A stretch of 64,000 nucleotides of DNA from Promicromonospora soli. GTDB taxonomy: Bacteria; Actinomycetota; Actinomycetes; Actinomycetales; Cellulomonadaceae. The stretch is from assembly GCF_014653785.1 (NCBI RefSeq), contig NZ_BNAS01000008.1:36437-100436 (forward strand), read 5' to 3'. This document shows, in pieces, positions 16,568-25,406 of the stretch. How positions within the stretch are numbered: position 1 is the stretch's first letter; each line of letters starts with the position of its first letter. The position numbers and the translations under genes are program-made. The notes beneath the pieces were generated by a model, which was not told where the DNA came from, searched no databases, and was given only the letters and a program-made list of their open reading frames with translations.

Positions 16568-17179
16568 TCAGATCCAGCCTTCCTCCCAGGCGCGGTGGGC
16601 TGCCGCATGGCGGGTGGCGACGCCGAGCTTGGCCATCGCGGACGACAGGTAGTTGCGGACCGTCCCCGGCGCGAGATGCACGGCGCCGGCGATGTCCGAC
16701 ACGGGTGCTCCCGTCCGCGCCTCGCGCAGGACCTCCAGCTCGCGGTCCGTCAGCGGGCACTCGTTCTCCGTGAGCGCTGACGCGGCGATCTCCGGGTCCA
16801 CGTACCGGCGGCCCGCGGCGACGTCGCGCACGATCTGCGCGAGCCGCGCGGCCGGCGTCGACTTGGGCACGAAGCCGCTCACCCCGGCGGCGAGGGCCCG
16901 GCGCAGGACGGCGGGGCGGGCGTGCCGCGTGACGATGATGATCCGGGGCGGCGTGCCGTCGGTCCGGGCCAGGATCTGCGCGGCCGCGTGCAGCCCGTCG
17001 GTGGGCGGCATCTCGAGGTCCAGCACGGCGACGTCGGGCCGGTGCTGCTCGGCGAGCCGCACGGCGTGGGTGGTTGTGGCGGCCTCGGCCAAGACCTGCA
17101 GGTCGTCCTCGAGGTCGAGGAGGGCGCAGAGCGCACCGCGCAGCAGCTCCTCGTCGTCGGCCAGCAGCAGGCGGATCAT
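16568..17179 (-). CDS. NarL/DesR-type response regulator
   Basis: 203 aa. The receiver domain has the acidic pocket (LLADDEEL), the phospho-acceptor Asp in VAVLDLEMP and Lys in FVPKS. The C-terminal LuxR HTH (LTDRELEVLREARTG to NYLSSAMAKLGV) completes it. The start at 17179 overlaps the kinase stop by ATGA. The likely target is its own promoter region and the divergent membrane-protein gene, where a perfect inverted repeat lies at 18406-18421. Confidence 0.94.
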   Translation of the reverse strand: MIRLLLADDEELLRGALCALLDLEDDLQVLAEAATTTHAVRLAEQHRPDVAVLDLEMPPTDGLHAAAQILARTDGTPPRIIIVTRHARPAVLRRALAAGVSGFVPKSTPAARLAQIVRDVAAGRRYVDPEIAASALTENECPLTDRELEVLREARTGAPVSDIAGAVHLAPGTVRNYLSSAMAKLGVATRHAAAHRAWEEGWI

Positions 17180-18354
17180 CCGGCCACCGTCGCGGTGACC
17201 ACGAACCGGTCGTCGTCGCCGGCCCACGACAGACGCCCACCGACGGCGTCGAGCCGCTCCGCGAGGGACGCGAGCCCGGTGCCGTCGCCCGCAGATCCGT
17301 CGCCCGGCCGCGCCGGCCGTGCGCCGTCGTTGTCGATCACGAGGCGGGCGCCGGCGTCGTCGGGCACCAGGACGATCGCGGCGCGGGTGGCGCGGCTGTG
17401 CCGCAGCACGTTGGTGGTGGCCTCGCGCACCACGAGGCCGAGGAGGCTCCGCGGCGCGTCGGGGAGGGACGCCGCGAGGCCGGCGTCGACGTCGGCCCGG
17501 ACCTCGACGCCCGCAGCGGCCAGGACTTTTGACGCGTTGGCGATCTCAGCGTCCAGGGTGGTCCGGCGGTAGCCCTGCACCAGGGCGCGGGTCTCGCGCA
17601 GCGCGTCCCCGGCGAGCTGCTGCACCTCGCGCATCTGCTCGGCGGCCCGCGCCGGATCGGCCTCCGCCAGCCGCGCCGCTAGCTCGCTCTTCAGGGCGAT
17701 CACCTGGAGGTGGTGCCCCTGGATGTCGTGCAGGTCGGCGGCGAACCGGAGGCGCTCGTCGGCGACGGCGAGCTCCCCGGCGAGGCGCCGGGCATCGTCG
17801 AGACGGGCCGCGACCTGCCAGGCGTGGAGCATGCCGACCATGGCGGGGCCGAATGCCAGAACCATCAGGGCGGGCATCCACGCCGCATGCGCAACGTTGG
17901 GCTCGCCCATGGCCAGGGCCGCGACCAGCCCGATCGTCGGCAGCACGAGCAGGGCGGCGCCGAGCGTGAACCACGCCTGGCGGGCGGGCAGGAACGTGAC
18001 CAGCACCGAGATCGTGGCGGCGGGCGCGATCGGCCAGATGCCAAAGCTGCCGAGCGCGAGCGGCACCGCGGCGGCGACGAGCGCCGCGCAGCAGGCGGTC
18101 GCGAGCCAGGCGGCCGACGGCGCCTCGTCCCGGATCCGCCGTGCCAGCAGGACACCGCACGCGACGATCGTCGTCGCCGTCGCCAGACCCGTGAGGGCGC
18201 GGAGACCGGCCTGGACGTCCGGGTCCAGCACCCAGTCGCCGACCGAGAAGCCCAGCACGCACGCCACCGTCCCCGCGAGGACCCACCACGTGTTGCGGCG
18301 GAAGCTCACGAGGCCGCTGCCGTCGTCGTCCGCGACGGCCCTGGCGGTGCTCAT
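17176..18354 (-). CDS. DesK-like sensor histidine kinase
   Basis: 392 aa. About five to six membrane helices in the first ~200 residues are followed by the HisKA_3 motif (LHDIQGHHLQVIALKSEL) and the ATPase domain (VVREATTNVLRHS, then GTGLASLAERLDAVGG). The usual membrane signal for DesK-like kinases is lipid state or an envelope-active compound. ATG 18354 was chosen because CAGGAT lies six bases upstream; in-frame ATGs at 18408 and 18420 lie within the inverted repeat and would make the operator coding. Confidence 0.92.
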   Translation of the reverse strand: MSTARAVADDDGSGLVSFRRNTWWVLAGTVACVLGFSVGDWVLDPDVQAGLRALTGLATATTIVACGVLLARRIRDEAPSAAWLATACCAALVAAAVPLALGSFGIWPIAPAATISVLVTFLPARQAWFTLGAALLVLPTIGLVAALAMGEPNVAHAAWMPALMVLAFGPAMVGMLHAWQVAARLDDARRLAGELAVADERLRFAADLHDIQGHHLQVIALKSELAARLAEADPARAAEQMREVQQLAGDALRETRALVQGYRRTTLDAEIANASKVLAAAGVEVRADVDAGLAASLPDAPRSLLGLVVREATTNVLRHSRATRAAIVLVPDDAGARLVIDNDGARPARPGDGSAGDGTGLASLAERLDAVGGRLSWAGDDDRFVVTATVAG

Positions 18355-18405
18355 GACGCCATCCTGCCAGCGACGACGCCCCCCGGGCGGACTGCTGGGG
18401 GCCTT

Positions 18406-18421
18406 CATGACATCTGTCATG
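18406..18421. promoter_or_regulatory. Inverted repeat, probable response-regulator site
   Basis: CATGACA-TC-TGTCATG is a perfect 7+7 palindrome. It is centred about 60 bases upstream of the kinase start, a normal activator position, and about 127 bases upstream of the divergent membrane-protein gene. Confidence 0.5.
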
Positions 18422-18540
18422 CCGGCTCGTGACAGGTGCCCGCGACCAGGTGCGGTCCCGCACTACTGGCCGCGGCCGCCGTCGGACAGCGTGGAGACCA
18501 GCGCGGCGAGGAGCGCCGCCCGGAACGAGGAGACAGGGAC

Positions 18541-19041
18541 ATGACGGAGACAACGGGCCAGGCGGGATCGGCGCACGGGCACCTGCACGGGGCTGCGCAC
18601 GGGACGGGCCACGGGACCGTGCCCGCGACGCGGGCGCGCAAGGCGCTGAGGTTCCTCGCGCACCTGGCCGAGATGGTCGTGGTGATGGTGCTCGGGATGA
18701 TGCTGCTGGCACCGGTGTGGGACTGGGCGGGCGCGGCCCTCGGGATCGAGGCGGTGCTGGGCCGGCCGGACGTCGCCGCGGTCGTGATGGTTCTCGACAT
18801 GGTGGTCGCCATGACGGTGTGGATGCGGGTGCGGCGGCACGGCTGGGCCCCGATCTGGGAGATGAACGGGGCGATGGCGGCGCCGTTCGTGGTGCTGCTC
18901 GTTCTGTACTGGGCCGGCGCCGTCACCGCCGGCGACATGATGCTCTGGGGACACGTGCTGATGGTGCCCGCGATGGCGGGAGCGATGCTCCTGCGCCGGG
19001 CCGAGTACACCGAGCACGTCCATGGCCGGCGGCAGCGGTGA
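18541..19041 (+). CDS. His-rich membrane protein, 166 aa
   Basis: The N-terminal ~25 residues carry six histidines in AHGHLHGAAHGTGHG, a possible metal-binding tail. Four predicted membrane helices follow (for example MVVVMVLGMMLLAPVWDW and PFVVLLVLYWAGAVTAG), with many methionines. No family recognised. It is divergent from the two-component pair, and the palindrome at 18406-18421 lies between them, so it may be the system's target. GAGGAGACAGGGAC precedes the ATG. A strong hairpin follows. Confidence 0.75.
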   Translation: MTETTGQAGSAHGHLHGAAHGTGHGTVPATRARKALRFLAHLAEMVVVMVLGMMLLAPVWDWAGAALGIEAVLGRPDVAAVVMVLDMVVAMTVWMRVRRHGWAPIWEMNGAMAAPFVVLLVLYWAGAVTAGDMMLWGHVLMVPAMAGAMLLRRAEYTEHVHGRRQR

Positions 19042-19082
19042 CGGTCGTTCCCTGATCCGGGCGGCCCGCTCCGACCGGCGCC

Positions 19083-19112
19083 GATGAGCGGGGCCTTGCG
19101 GCCCCGCTCATC
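19083..19112. terminator. Bidirectional hairpin terminator
   Basis: GATGAGCGGGGCC and GGCCCCGCTCATC are perfect 13-base arms with a TTGC loop. It lies between the converging His-rich membrane protein and GH5 genes. Confidence 0.85.
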
Positions 19113-19124
19113 GTCATGCTGCCG

Positions 19125-20639
19125 TCACAGCGTCCAGCGCTGGTTGGCGCCGCCGTTGCACGGGTACTGCTTCAGCCGGACGCTGTTCGCCGTCGACGAG
19201 GCCGGCACGTCGAGGCACTTGCCCGAGTGCCGAGCGACGATCTCGACGTAGCCGCCGGTGACGCTGCGGAGCTGCCACTGCTGGTTGGTGCCGCTGCCGC
19301 ACGCGTACTGGATGATCGCAGCGCCGTCGGCCGTCGAGGCGTTGTTGACGTCCAGACACTTGCCGGAGTGCTGCGCGACGAGGTTGTGGTAGCCGTTGCC
19401 GAGGTCGTGCAGGGCCCACAGCTGGTTGGCCGCGCCGCCGCAGGTGTACTGGACGATCTCGGCCGCGTTCGCCGTCGACGCGCCGACCACGTCGACGCAC
19501 TTGCCGGAGCTCTGGTTCACGATGTCGGTGGCGCCGCTGCCGCCGTTGCCCGTGTTGGCGTTGACGTTGTCGCCCCACGCCCAGCGGAGGCGGTTGGCGC
19601 CGGATGCGTTGCGGATCGTGAGGTTGAGGTTGGTGCCGCTGCCGCCCTTGATGTACATCGAGTAGCCGTCGTAGCCGATGTCGCCGGGCTTGCCGCCGAT
19701 CGCCGGCCAGTAGGTGCCGCCCATCTGGTTCTCGCGCATGACGTCGGTGACCGCGCGGATGTGGCGGACGAAGTTGTCGCCGCTGTTCGGGTCGCCGTAG
19801 TTCAGGCCGCTGTTCATGGCCGCACCGAACTCGGTCATGACCGCGCGGGAGGCGCAGCTCCCGAGACGGGTGATGACGTGGTTGCGCCAGCCCTCGTACG
19901 TGTTCGTGCCGTAGAAGAACGCGTAGTGGTGGTAGGACAGCAGCGTCCCGCTGAAGCGGCTGTCGTTGCACACGTCGCGCAGATCGGCGCTGTAGCCGAC
20001 GCCGCCGATCAGGGTGCGGCCGCGCGGGGCGGAGTAGTGGTAGGCGATCCAGTCGGCGGCGACGTTGCGCCACTCGGTGGAGCTGTAGCCGTGCGGCTCG
20101 TTCATCGGCTCGAAGTACACGAGGCTGTTCGACCCGTACTGGGAGGTCACCGTCGACCACATGGTGTTCCACGCGGCGAGGTTGGTGATGCGGCCGCCGG
20201 ACGCGGCGCCGTCCTCCCAGTAGGCCAGGATGACCTTGAACCCTCGTGCGGTCGCGGCGTCGATCGCACCGCGATAGTTGTTCCACCAGGCGGTGCCGAC
20301 CGTATGCGTGTTGACCGGCAGACGCACGGTGTTGATGCCGAGGGTGTCCTCCATGTCGTCGTACACGGCGTTGGCCTTGGCCTGCACGGTGGCGTAGCTG
20401 TCGGAGCTGCTCAGCCCGTCGAGGACGAGCGGCCCGGTGCTGAAGTTGTCGCCCAGCACCGCCCAGTTCATGCCGCGGAACTGGCTGGTGGCGGCCGTGG
20501 CCGGGGTGTCGAGGGACAGCGCGGTGATCGGGAGCAGGATCAGGGCGGCCAGCATGCTGACCACAACCCGGTGCAGGGGCTGCCGGCGGGGGCGCCGCCG
20601 GGTGGGCGGAATGGAGCGGTGACGGTGAGGCGCGTTCAT
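19125..20639 (-). CDS. Secreted GH5 glycosidase with ricin-B lectin domain
   Basis: 504 aa. A long Arg-rich n-region and hydrophobic core form a signal peptide (cleavage near TAA, residue ~50). The GH5 barrel follows, with acid/base E181 in MNEPHG and nucleophile E270 in MTEFGA. The last ~130 residues form a ricin-type CBM13 with three QxW units (NQLWAL, NQQWQL, NQRWTL) and repeated SGKCLDV. It probably cleaves a beta-1,4-linked polysaccharide (cellulose, mannan or similar) outside the cell; the subfamily cannot be settled by eye. Confidence 0.92.
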   Translation of the reverse strand: MNAPHRHRSIPPTRRRPRRQPLHRVVVSMLAALILLPITALSLDTPATAATSQFRGMNWAVLGDNFSTGPLVLDGLSSSDSYATVQAKANAVYDDMEDTLGINTVRLPVNTHTVGTAWWNNYRGAIDAATARGFKVILAYWEDGAASGGRITNLAAWNTMWSTVTSQYGSNSLVYFEPMNEPHGYSSTEWRNVAADWIAYHYSAPRGRTLIGGVGYSADLRDVCNDSRFSGTLLSYHHYAFFYGTNTYEGWRNHVITRLGSCASRAVMTEFGAAMNSGLNYGDPNSGDNFVRHIRAVTDVMRENQMGGTYWPAIGGKPGDIGYDGYSMYIKGGSGTNLNLTIRNASGANRLRWAWGDNVNANTGNGGSGATDIVNQSSGKCVDVVGASTANAAEIVQYTCGGAANQLWALHDLGNGYHNLVAQHSGKCLDVNNASTADGAAIIQYACGSGTNQQWQLRSVTGGYVEIVARHSGKCLDVPASSTANSVRLKQYPCNGGANQRWTL

Positions 20640-20691
20640 GGCGTCGACCTATCTCGTGCATCGTTGCACGTAGCACGGGCTCGAACTGCGG

Positions 20692-20720
20692 ATGATGCGG
20701 ACGTTGACTATTAACGTCAA
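20692..20720 (-). promoter_or_regulatory. Promoter of the GH5 gene
   Basis: On the minus strand TTGACG (20715-20720) is separated by 17 bases from CATCAT (20692-20697). The -35 lies inside nested inverted repeats (GTTGAC/GTCAAC and GACGTT/AACGTC, ~20702-20720), and another repeat, CGTGCA-N4-TGCACG, lies at 20655-20670 between promoter and gene. Repressor control is therefore likely. Confidence 0.5.
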
Positions 20721-21009
20721 CATTGGCGCAAGTGTCCCGGTTTGCCCAAGTATGGTCAAGCAGTCGCGGAAGGCCGCTCCAGGCCGTGGCGGCAGGCCGT
20801 GGCGGCCGGGCCGACGGCGGGGGTCCGAACCCGGGGCTGCTCCGGCGGCGCCATTGACGCCGGAGGGCCCCGAGCCCGGCTCGGGGGAACAGGTCAGGCT
20901 GAGATCACTGCTGACCTGCGGTGCGGAGCCCGCGGGGGTGAGCCTGTGGCGGCGCACCGACTTCCGGGGCTTCCCTGTGGTGGGTTACGGCTAGTGGTCG
21001 CTCGGCTGA
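20721..21009. other. Intergenic region without a recognised gene
   Basis: Between the GH5 promoter and the sigma-factor terminator I see no gene with conserved features. It holds a tandem 13-base repeat (GGCCGTGGCGGCA-like, ~20782-20807) and a perfect 8+8 inverted repeat, CAGGTCAG/CTGACCTG, at 20890-20897 and 20911-20918. Short open frames here have skewed composition and no ribosome sites. Confidence 0.4.
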
Positions 21010-21041
21010 CGCCGGCTGGGCCCTCGGGTGCCCAGCCGGCG
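21010..21041 (-). terminator. Hairpin terminator of the sigma-factor gene
   Basis: CGCCGGCTGGGC and GCCCAGCCGGCG are perfect 12-base arms around an 8-base loop, starting two bases after the sigma gene's stop codon. Confidence 0.8.
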
Positions 21042-21042
21042 G

Positions 21043-21762
21043 TCACGCAACGAGGGGAATCGGGTTGACGACGTCGCGCAGCCGGGCCAGCGCCGACTCG
21101 AGGATCTGAGCCACGCGCTCCTTGGTCACGCCAAGGCGGCGGCCGATCTCGTCGAGGGTGCGGGTGGTGCCGTCCAGGAGCCCGAAGCGCATCTCCAGCA
21201 CCCGGGCCTCGACGGCGTCGAGGTGCCGCAGGGCCTGCCGGACGCGGCGGCGCAGCAGGGTCTGCTCGGGAGTGGGGCCGCCCGCGTCCGCCTTCTCGGC
21301 GTGCTCGGCGGCGGCGACCGCGCGGACGATGGAGCGGCGCACCCAGCGGTGGGCGTAGGCGGCGAACGTGCCGTGCGCGGGGTCGTAGGAGTCGGCGGCG
21401 CGCACCAGGCCGATATTGCCCTCCTGGACGAGGTCCATGAACGGCAGGCGGCCGGAGTAGGAGCCCGCGACCGCCGGGACGAGCCGGAGGTGGGCGAGGA
21501 CAAGACGCTCCTTTGCGTATTGCCCGTCCTTGACCTGTGCTTCGAGCCGGATGCGGAGGCCGGGGGATACCGCGGTGGCCTCGAGCGTGCGCGCGGCGTC
21601 GGTGCCGGCGACGGCCCGCTCGAGGAGGGACTCCAGCTGCGCGTCGTCAAGCGACGGCGTGCGCTCGATCATCGCTGCGTAGGACTGCGGCAACGCCGGG
21701 TGCGGGGTGGGTTCCTTGGTGCGGCGCGAGCGGGGCGACCGGGGATTTCGGGTAGTTCTCAT
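21043..21762 (-). CDS. RNA polymerase sigma-70 family factor
   Basis: 239 aa. Region 2 is clear (LPFMDLVQEGNIGLVRAADSYDP, then FAAYAHRWVRRSIVRAV), as is region 4 (LDAVEARVLEMRFGLLDGT, DEIGRRLGVTKERVAQI). It resembles the C-terminal parts of group 2 primary-like sigmas but lacks region 1.1 and most of region 1.2. The first ~50 residues are basic and Pro-rich. ATG 21762 was chosen because GAGGAGAG precedes it. No anti-sigma gene is adjacent. The upstream 230 bases are A/T-richer and hold a TATTCT -10 candidate. The regulon is unknown. Confidence 0.88.
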   Translation of the reverse strand: MRTTRNPRSPRSRRTKEPTPHPALPQSYAAMIERTPSLDDAQLESLLERAVAGTDAARTLEATAVSPGLRIRLEAQVKDGQYAKERLVLAHLRLVPAVAGSYSGRLPFMDLVQEGNIGLVRAADSYDPAHGTFAAYAHRWVRRSIVRAVAAAEHAEKADAGGPTPEQTLLRRRVRQALRHLDAVEARVLEMRFGLLDGTTRTLDEIGRRLGVTKERVAQILESALARLRDVVNPIPLVA

Positions 21763-21995
21763 CACAACTCTCCTCACGAGCGGGACGAACTTTCCTTGCC
21801 CGGAGAATATGGAGTCTTGGTGCCCTGAGGGAAGGGGCAGGGATTTCGCTATGAGAGATAACAGGACGATAACGGTGTGCCAGCCCGGTCGGTGGCGGCA
21901 ACAAGAGTTCCAGGCCAAGGCGGGACCCGGTCCGAGGCCGATGGCCGTCCGGCCGACCATGTGACAGCACGAGGCCGTCCCGGGACACTCGTGCC

Positions 21996-23078
21996 ATGGG
22001 CCCGCGCGCATTCCGCTGGGTGTTGCACGTCGACCTCGACCAGTTCCTGGTCGCGGTCGAGGTCCTGCGGCGCCCGGAGCTCGCCGGGCAGCCGGTTATC
22101 GTGGGCGGGCGCGGCGACCCCACAGAGCGGGCTGTCGTGTCGACCGCGTCGTACGAGGCGCGGAAGTTCGGAGTGGGGTCCGGCATGCCGCTGCGCATCG
22201 CTGCCCGCAAGGTCCCGGACGCGATCATCCTGCCCGTCGACCACGAGGTCTACCTCGAGGCCTCCGGGCACGTGATGGACACCCTGCGCGGGCTCGGCAT
22301 GGTGGTGGAGGTGCTCGGCTGGGACGAGGCGTTCCTGGGCTGCGACGCCGACGACCCGGAGGCGGTCGCCCACAGTGTGCAGGAGGCCGTCCTTGCCGCC
22401 ACCGAGCTGCACTGCTCGGTCGGCATCGGCGACAACAAGATCCGCGCCAAGATCGCCACCGGCTTCGGCAAGCCGTCGGGCGTCTTCCGCCTCACCGAGC
22501 AGAACTGGTTCGAGGTGATGGGGGAGCGGCCCACGATCGACCTGTGGGGTGTCGGCTCCAAGGTGTCCAAGCGCCTCGCCGCACACGGCATCGAGACAGT
22601 GGCGCACCTCGCCGCGGCCGACGGCGACGTGCTGGTCGGTGAGTTCGGGCCCCGCATGGGCGCCTGGTACGGCGACCTGGGTCGCGGGCACGGTTCCGCC
22701 GTCGTCGACGATGCGCCCTGGGTGGCGCGCGGGCACAGCCGCGAGACCACCTACCAGCGCAACCTCACCACGCCCGAGCAGGTGGAGGCGGCGCTGCGGG
22801 ACCTGGTCACGCAGGTGCACGCCGACACCGAGGCGGAGGGCCGGCCGGTCTTCCGGATGGGCCTCAAGGTGCGCTACGCCCCCTTCTTCACCCAGAGCTA
22901 CTCGAAGAAGCTCCCGGCGCCGACGCGGTCGCTCGGGGAGATGACCGCCGCCGTCCTCGCCCTCGCAGCGGGCATGGAGCCCGGTCGCGAGGTGCGCCTG
23001 CTCGGCGTGCGCGCCGAGATGGTGATGCCCGACGGCGGTGACCCCCTCGAGCGCACGCCCGTCCGCGGGCGGATCTGA
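21996..23078 (+). CDS. dinB: Y-family DNA polymerase IV, DinB2-like
   Basis: 360 aa. Palm catalytic residues are present in HVDLDQFL (D13, D15) and WDEAFLG. The thumb and little-finger domains follow. The residue aligned with the E. coli Pol IV steric gate (Phe13) is Leu18 here, as in mycobacterial DinB2, which uses ribonucleotides readily. This is a Pol IV that may bypass lesions and may insert rNTPs. No C-terminal clamp-binding motif is obvious. It stands alone, without a LexA box in its upstream region. Confidence 0.93.
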   Translation: MGPRAFRWVLHVDLDQFLVAVEVLRRPELAGQPVIVGGRGDPTERAVVSTASYEARKFGVGSGMPLRIAARKVPDAIILPVDHEVYLEASGHVMDTLRGLGMVVEVLGWDEAFLGCDADDPEAVAHSVQEAVLAATELHCSVGIGDNKIRAKIATGFGKPSGVFRLTEQNWFEVMGERPTIDLWGVGSKVSKRLAAHGIETVAHLAAADGDVLVGEFGPRMGAWYGDLGRGHGSAVVDDAPWVARGHSRETTYQRNLTTPEQVEAALRDLVTQVHADTEAEGRPVFRMGLKVRYAPFFTQSYSKKLPAPTRSLGEMTAAVLALAAGMEPGREVRLLGVRAEMVMPDGGDPLERTPVRGRI

Positions 23079-23118
23079 CCGCGCCCGTCCGCGACCTCCG
23101 GTCAGGGAGAATGGAGCG

Positions 23119-23946
23119 GTGACCACCCTCGACGTCGTCCGCGTGGACGACCCCGCCGACGAGCGCCTCGCCGACTACAACAGCCTCACCGACGTCGTGC
23201 TGCGTTCCAAGCACGAGCCGGCCAAGGGTCTTTACATCGCCGAGAGCTCGACGGTGATCCGGCGGGCGCTCGCCGCGGGCCACCGGCCGCGGTCGTTCCT
23301 CATGGCGCCGAAGTGGCTGGACTCGATGACCGACCTGATCGCCGAGACCGGCGCGCCCGTCTACGTCGCCGAGGAGCCGCTGCTGAAGGAGATCACCGGT
23401 TTCCACCTGCACCGCGGGGCCCTGGCCGCGATGCACCGGCCACCGCTGCCCGGGGTGCACGAGCTGCTCGCGGGTGCGCGCGGCGGGGCGGGGGCCCGCC
23501 GGGTCGCGGTGCTGGAGGACGTGGTGGACCACACGAACGTCGGTGCTGCCTTTCGCAGCGCCGCGGCCCTCGGCGTGGACGCCGTGCTCGTCTCGCCGCG
23601 CTGCTCGGACCCGCTCTACCGGCGCTCGGTGCGCGTGTCGATGGGCACGGTGTTCCAGGTGCCGTGGACGCGGATCGAGGCGTGGCCCGACGGCCTGCAC
23701 GACCTGCAGGACGAGGGCTTCACCGTCGCGGCGCTCGCACTGTCCGACGACTCGATCACGCTCGACGACCTCGTCGCGCACCCGCCGGAGAAGCTCGCGC
23801 TCGTGCTCGGCACGGAGGGCGACGGCCTGAGCCGGGGTGCGATCGAGGCCGCCGACCTGGTGGTGCGCATCCCGATGTCCGGGTCTGTCGACTCGCTCAA
23901 CGTCGCGGCGGCGTCGGCGGTCGCCTTCTGGGCCACCCGCGTCTGA
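23119..23946 (+). CDS. TrmH/SpoU family RNA 2'-O-methyltransferase
   Basis: 275 aa. An N-terminal substrate-binding domain (HEPAKGLYIAESSTVIRRAL) precedes the SPOUT knot with its three motifs: VVDHTNVGAAFRSAAALGVD, LVLGTEGDGLS and IPMSGSVDSLNVAAASAVAF. It methylates ribose in tRNA or rRNA; the target base is not predictable. GTG 23119 was selected because it opens the conserved region and GAGAAT lies six bases upstream. It is the last gene before the acquired-looking sugar locus. Confidence 0.93.
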   Translation: MTTLDVVRVDDPADERLADYNSLTDVVLRSKHEPAKGLYIAESSTVIRRALAAGHRPRSFLMAPKWLDSMTDLIAETGAPVYVAEEPLLKEITGFHLHRGALAAMHRPPLPGVHELLAGARGGAGARRVAVLEDVVDHTNVGAAFRSAAALGVDAVLVSPRCSDPLYRRSVRVSMGTVFQVPWTRIEAWPDGLHDLQDEGFTVAALALSDDSITLDDLVAHPPEKLALVLGTEGDGLSRGAIEAADLVVRIPMSGSVDSLNVAAASAVAFWATRV

Positions 23947-23988
23947 CGACGGCGACAACGGCGCCGGCGTGCCGTAGCGTGACGCGGC

Positions 23989-25356
23989 GTGACGACGACA
24001 TCGCAGACATCCGATCTTCCCGGCTCGGCCGACGCGTGGCGCCGATCGCTGCTCCCCGACAACATGCTCGACACGTGGTACGACCGTGCTCGCGCCGCGC
24101 TGCCCGGTTCCGACGTTCCGCGAGTGTTCCGCGCCTGCCTCGCTCGCACGATACATCGCAGCCTCATCCCCGACGGCGATGAGGTCGCCGTCATCACGGG
24201 AGACATCCCCGCGATGTGGCTGCGCGACTCCAGCACCCAGCTGTGGCCCTATCTCTCGATCGTCGCGGAGGATCCGCACGGTCGGCTGGCCGATGCGATC
24301 GGCGGCGTGCTGCGACGGCAGCTGCGGCTCATCGCGCGTGATCCGTACGCGAACGCGTTCAACGTCCGTCCAGACGGGCATGCGCATGACAGCGGGGACC
24401 GGTGGGGCGATCATCCCGCCGACCCGCACATCTGGGAGCGTAAGTACGAGGTCGACTCTCTCTGCTTCCCGGTCCAGCTGCTCGCGCGCTTCGTCGAGCT
24501 CACAGGCCGGCGTGAGCTGCTCGACGGCCTGTTCCTCGGCGCGGCCCGTTCGATCGTCGACACGCTGCGGCGCGAACGTCACCATGAGGAGCGCTCGCCG
24601 TACCGCTTCGAACGGCCGGGCGGAAACGTCCTGGACACCCTCGCGCGCGGGGGGCGGGGGAGCGAGACCGCCTTCACCGGGATGACCTGGTCCGGCTTCC
24701 GGCCGAGCGACGACGCCTGCGTGTTCGGGTACAACGTCCCTGCCAATCTTCACGCAGCGGCCGCCCTCGGCGACCTGGCGAGCCTCGTGGCGCCACGCGA
24801 CGCGGAGCTCGCCGCCGACGCCCGGCGGCTCGCCGAAGAGCTCCGAGTCGCGGTCGCGCGGCATGGTGTGGTCGAGCATCCCCGGTTCGGCGAGATCTGG
24901 GCCTACGAGGTCGACGGGCTCGGCGGACACCTTCTGATGGACGACGCGAACCTGCCGAGCCTCCTCTCCCTGCCGATCGTCGCCGGTATCGACAAGAGTG
25001 ATCCGCTCTACCGCCGGACGCGCGCGTTCGTTCTCTCGTCCGACAATCCGACGTTCACCCACGGATCCCGGCTGTCGGGAGTGGGGAGCCCGCACACCTG
25101 GCCGGGATGGGTGTGGCCACTTGCGCTCGCCGCGGAAGGGCTCACGGCGCCGAGCGCGGAGGATGCGGTGCGCCTGATGGAGACGATCGCTGCCACCACG
25201 GGGGCGACCGACCATATCCACGAGAGCGTGGACGCCGACGACGATGCACGCTTCACCCGCCCCTGGTTCTCGTGGGCCGACGCGACGTTCTGTCAGCTCG
25301 TGATCTCGGTCGTGGCGCCTGAGCGCCATGTTGCCCCCGGCGGCCCCTCGCGTTAA
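23989..25356 (+). CDS. GH125 exo-alpha-1,6-mannosidase
   Basis: 455 aa of the GH125 (former DUF1237) family, metal-independent exo-acting mannosidases that remove alpha-1,6-linked mannose from N-glycans or yeast mannan. Recognised by GDIPAMWLRDSSTQLWPY, YEVDSLCFPVQL, the DDACVFGYNVPAN region and HESVDADD, which should supply the catalytic acid and base. No signal peptide, hence cytoplasmic. Codon use shifts here toward more GAT than in preceding genes. It starts the N-glycan locus. A TAGCGT hexamer lies eight bases before the GTG. Confidence 0.92.
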   Translation: MTTTSQTSDLPGSADAWRRSLLPDNMLDTWYDRARAALPGSDVPRVFRACLARTIHRSLIPDGDEVAVITGDIPAMWLRDSSTQLWPYLSIVAEDPHGRLADAIGGVLRRQLRLIARDPYANAFNVRPDGHAHDSGDRWGDHPADPHIWERKYEVDSLCFPVQLLARFVELTGRRELLDGLFLGAARSIVDTLRRERHHEERSPYRFERPGGNVLDTLARGGRGSETAFTGMTWSGFRPSDDACVFGYNVPANLHAAAALGDLASLVAPRDAELAADARRLAEELRVAVARHGVVEHPRFGEIWAYEVDGLGGHLLMDDANLPSLLSLPIVAGIDKSDPLYRRTRAFVLSSDNPTFTHGSRLSGVGSPHTWPGWVWPLALAAEGLTAPSAEDAVRLMETIAATTGATDHIHESVDADDDARFTRPWFSWADATFCQLVISVVAPERHVAPGGPSR

Positions 25357-25406
25357 TGCCGCGTTAAAACATCGGACCTTTGTTAGCGAACCTCTGGTAG
25401 CCGGAC

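Noticed and set aside
20692-20994. Possible ~100-aa gene between GH5 and sigma genes
   Set aside because: Pro/Gly/Arg-rich with no conserved feature, and it covers the GH5 promoter and inverted repeats.
22888-25329. Long antisense frame across dinB, the methyltransferase and GH125
   Set aside because: No motif, no ribosome site, and it runs opposite three well-supported genes and their intergenic gaps.
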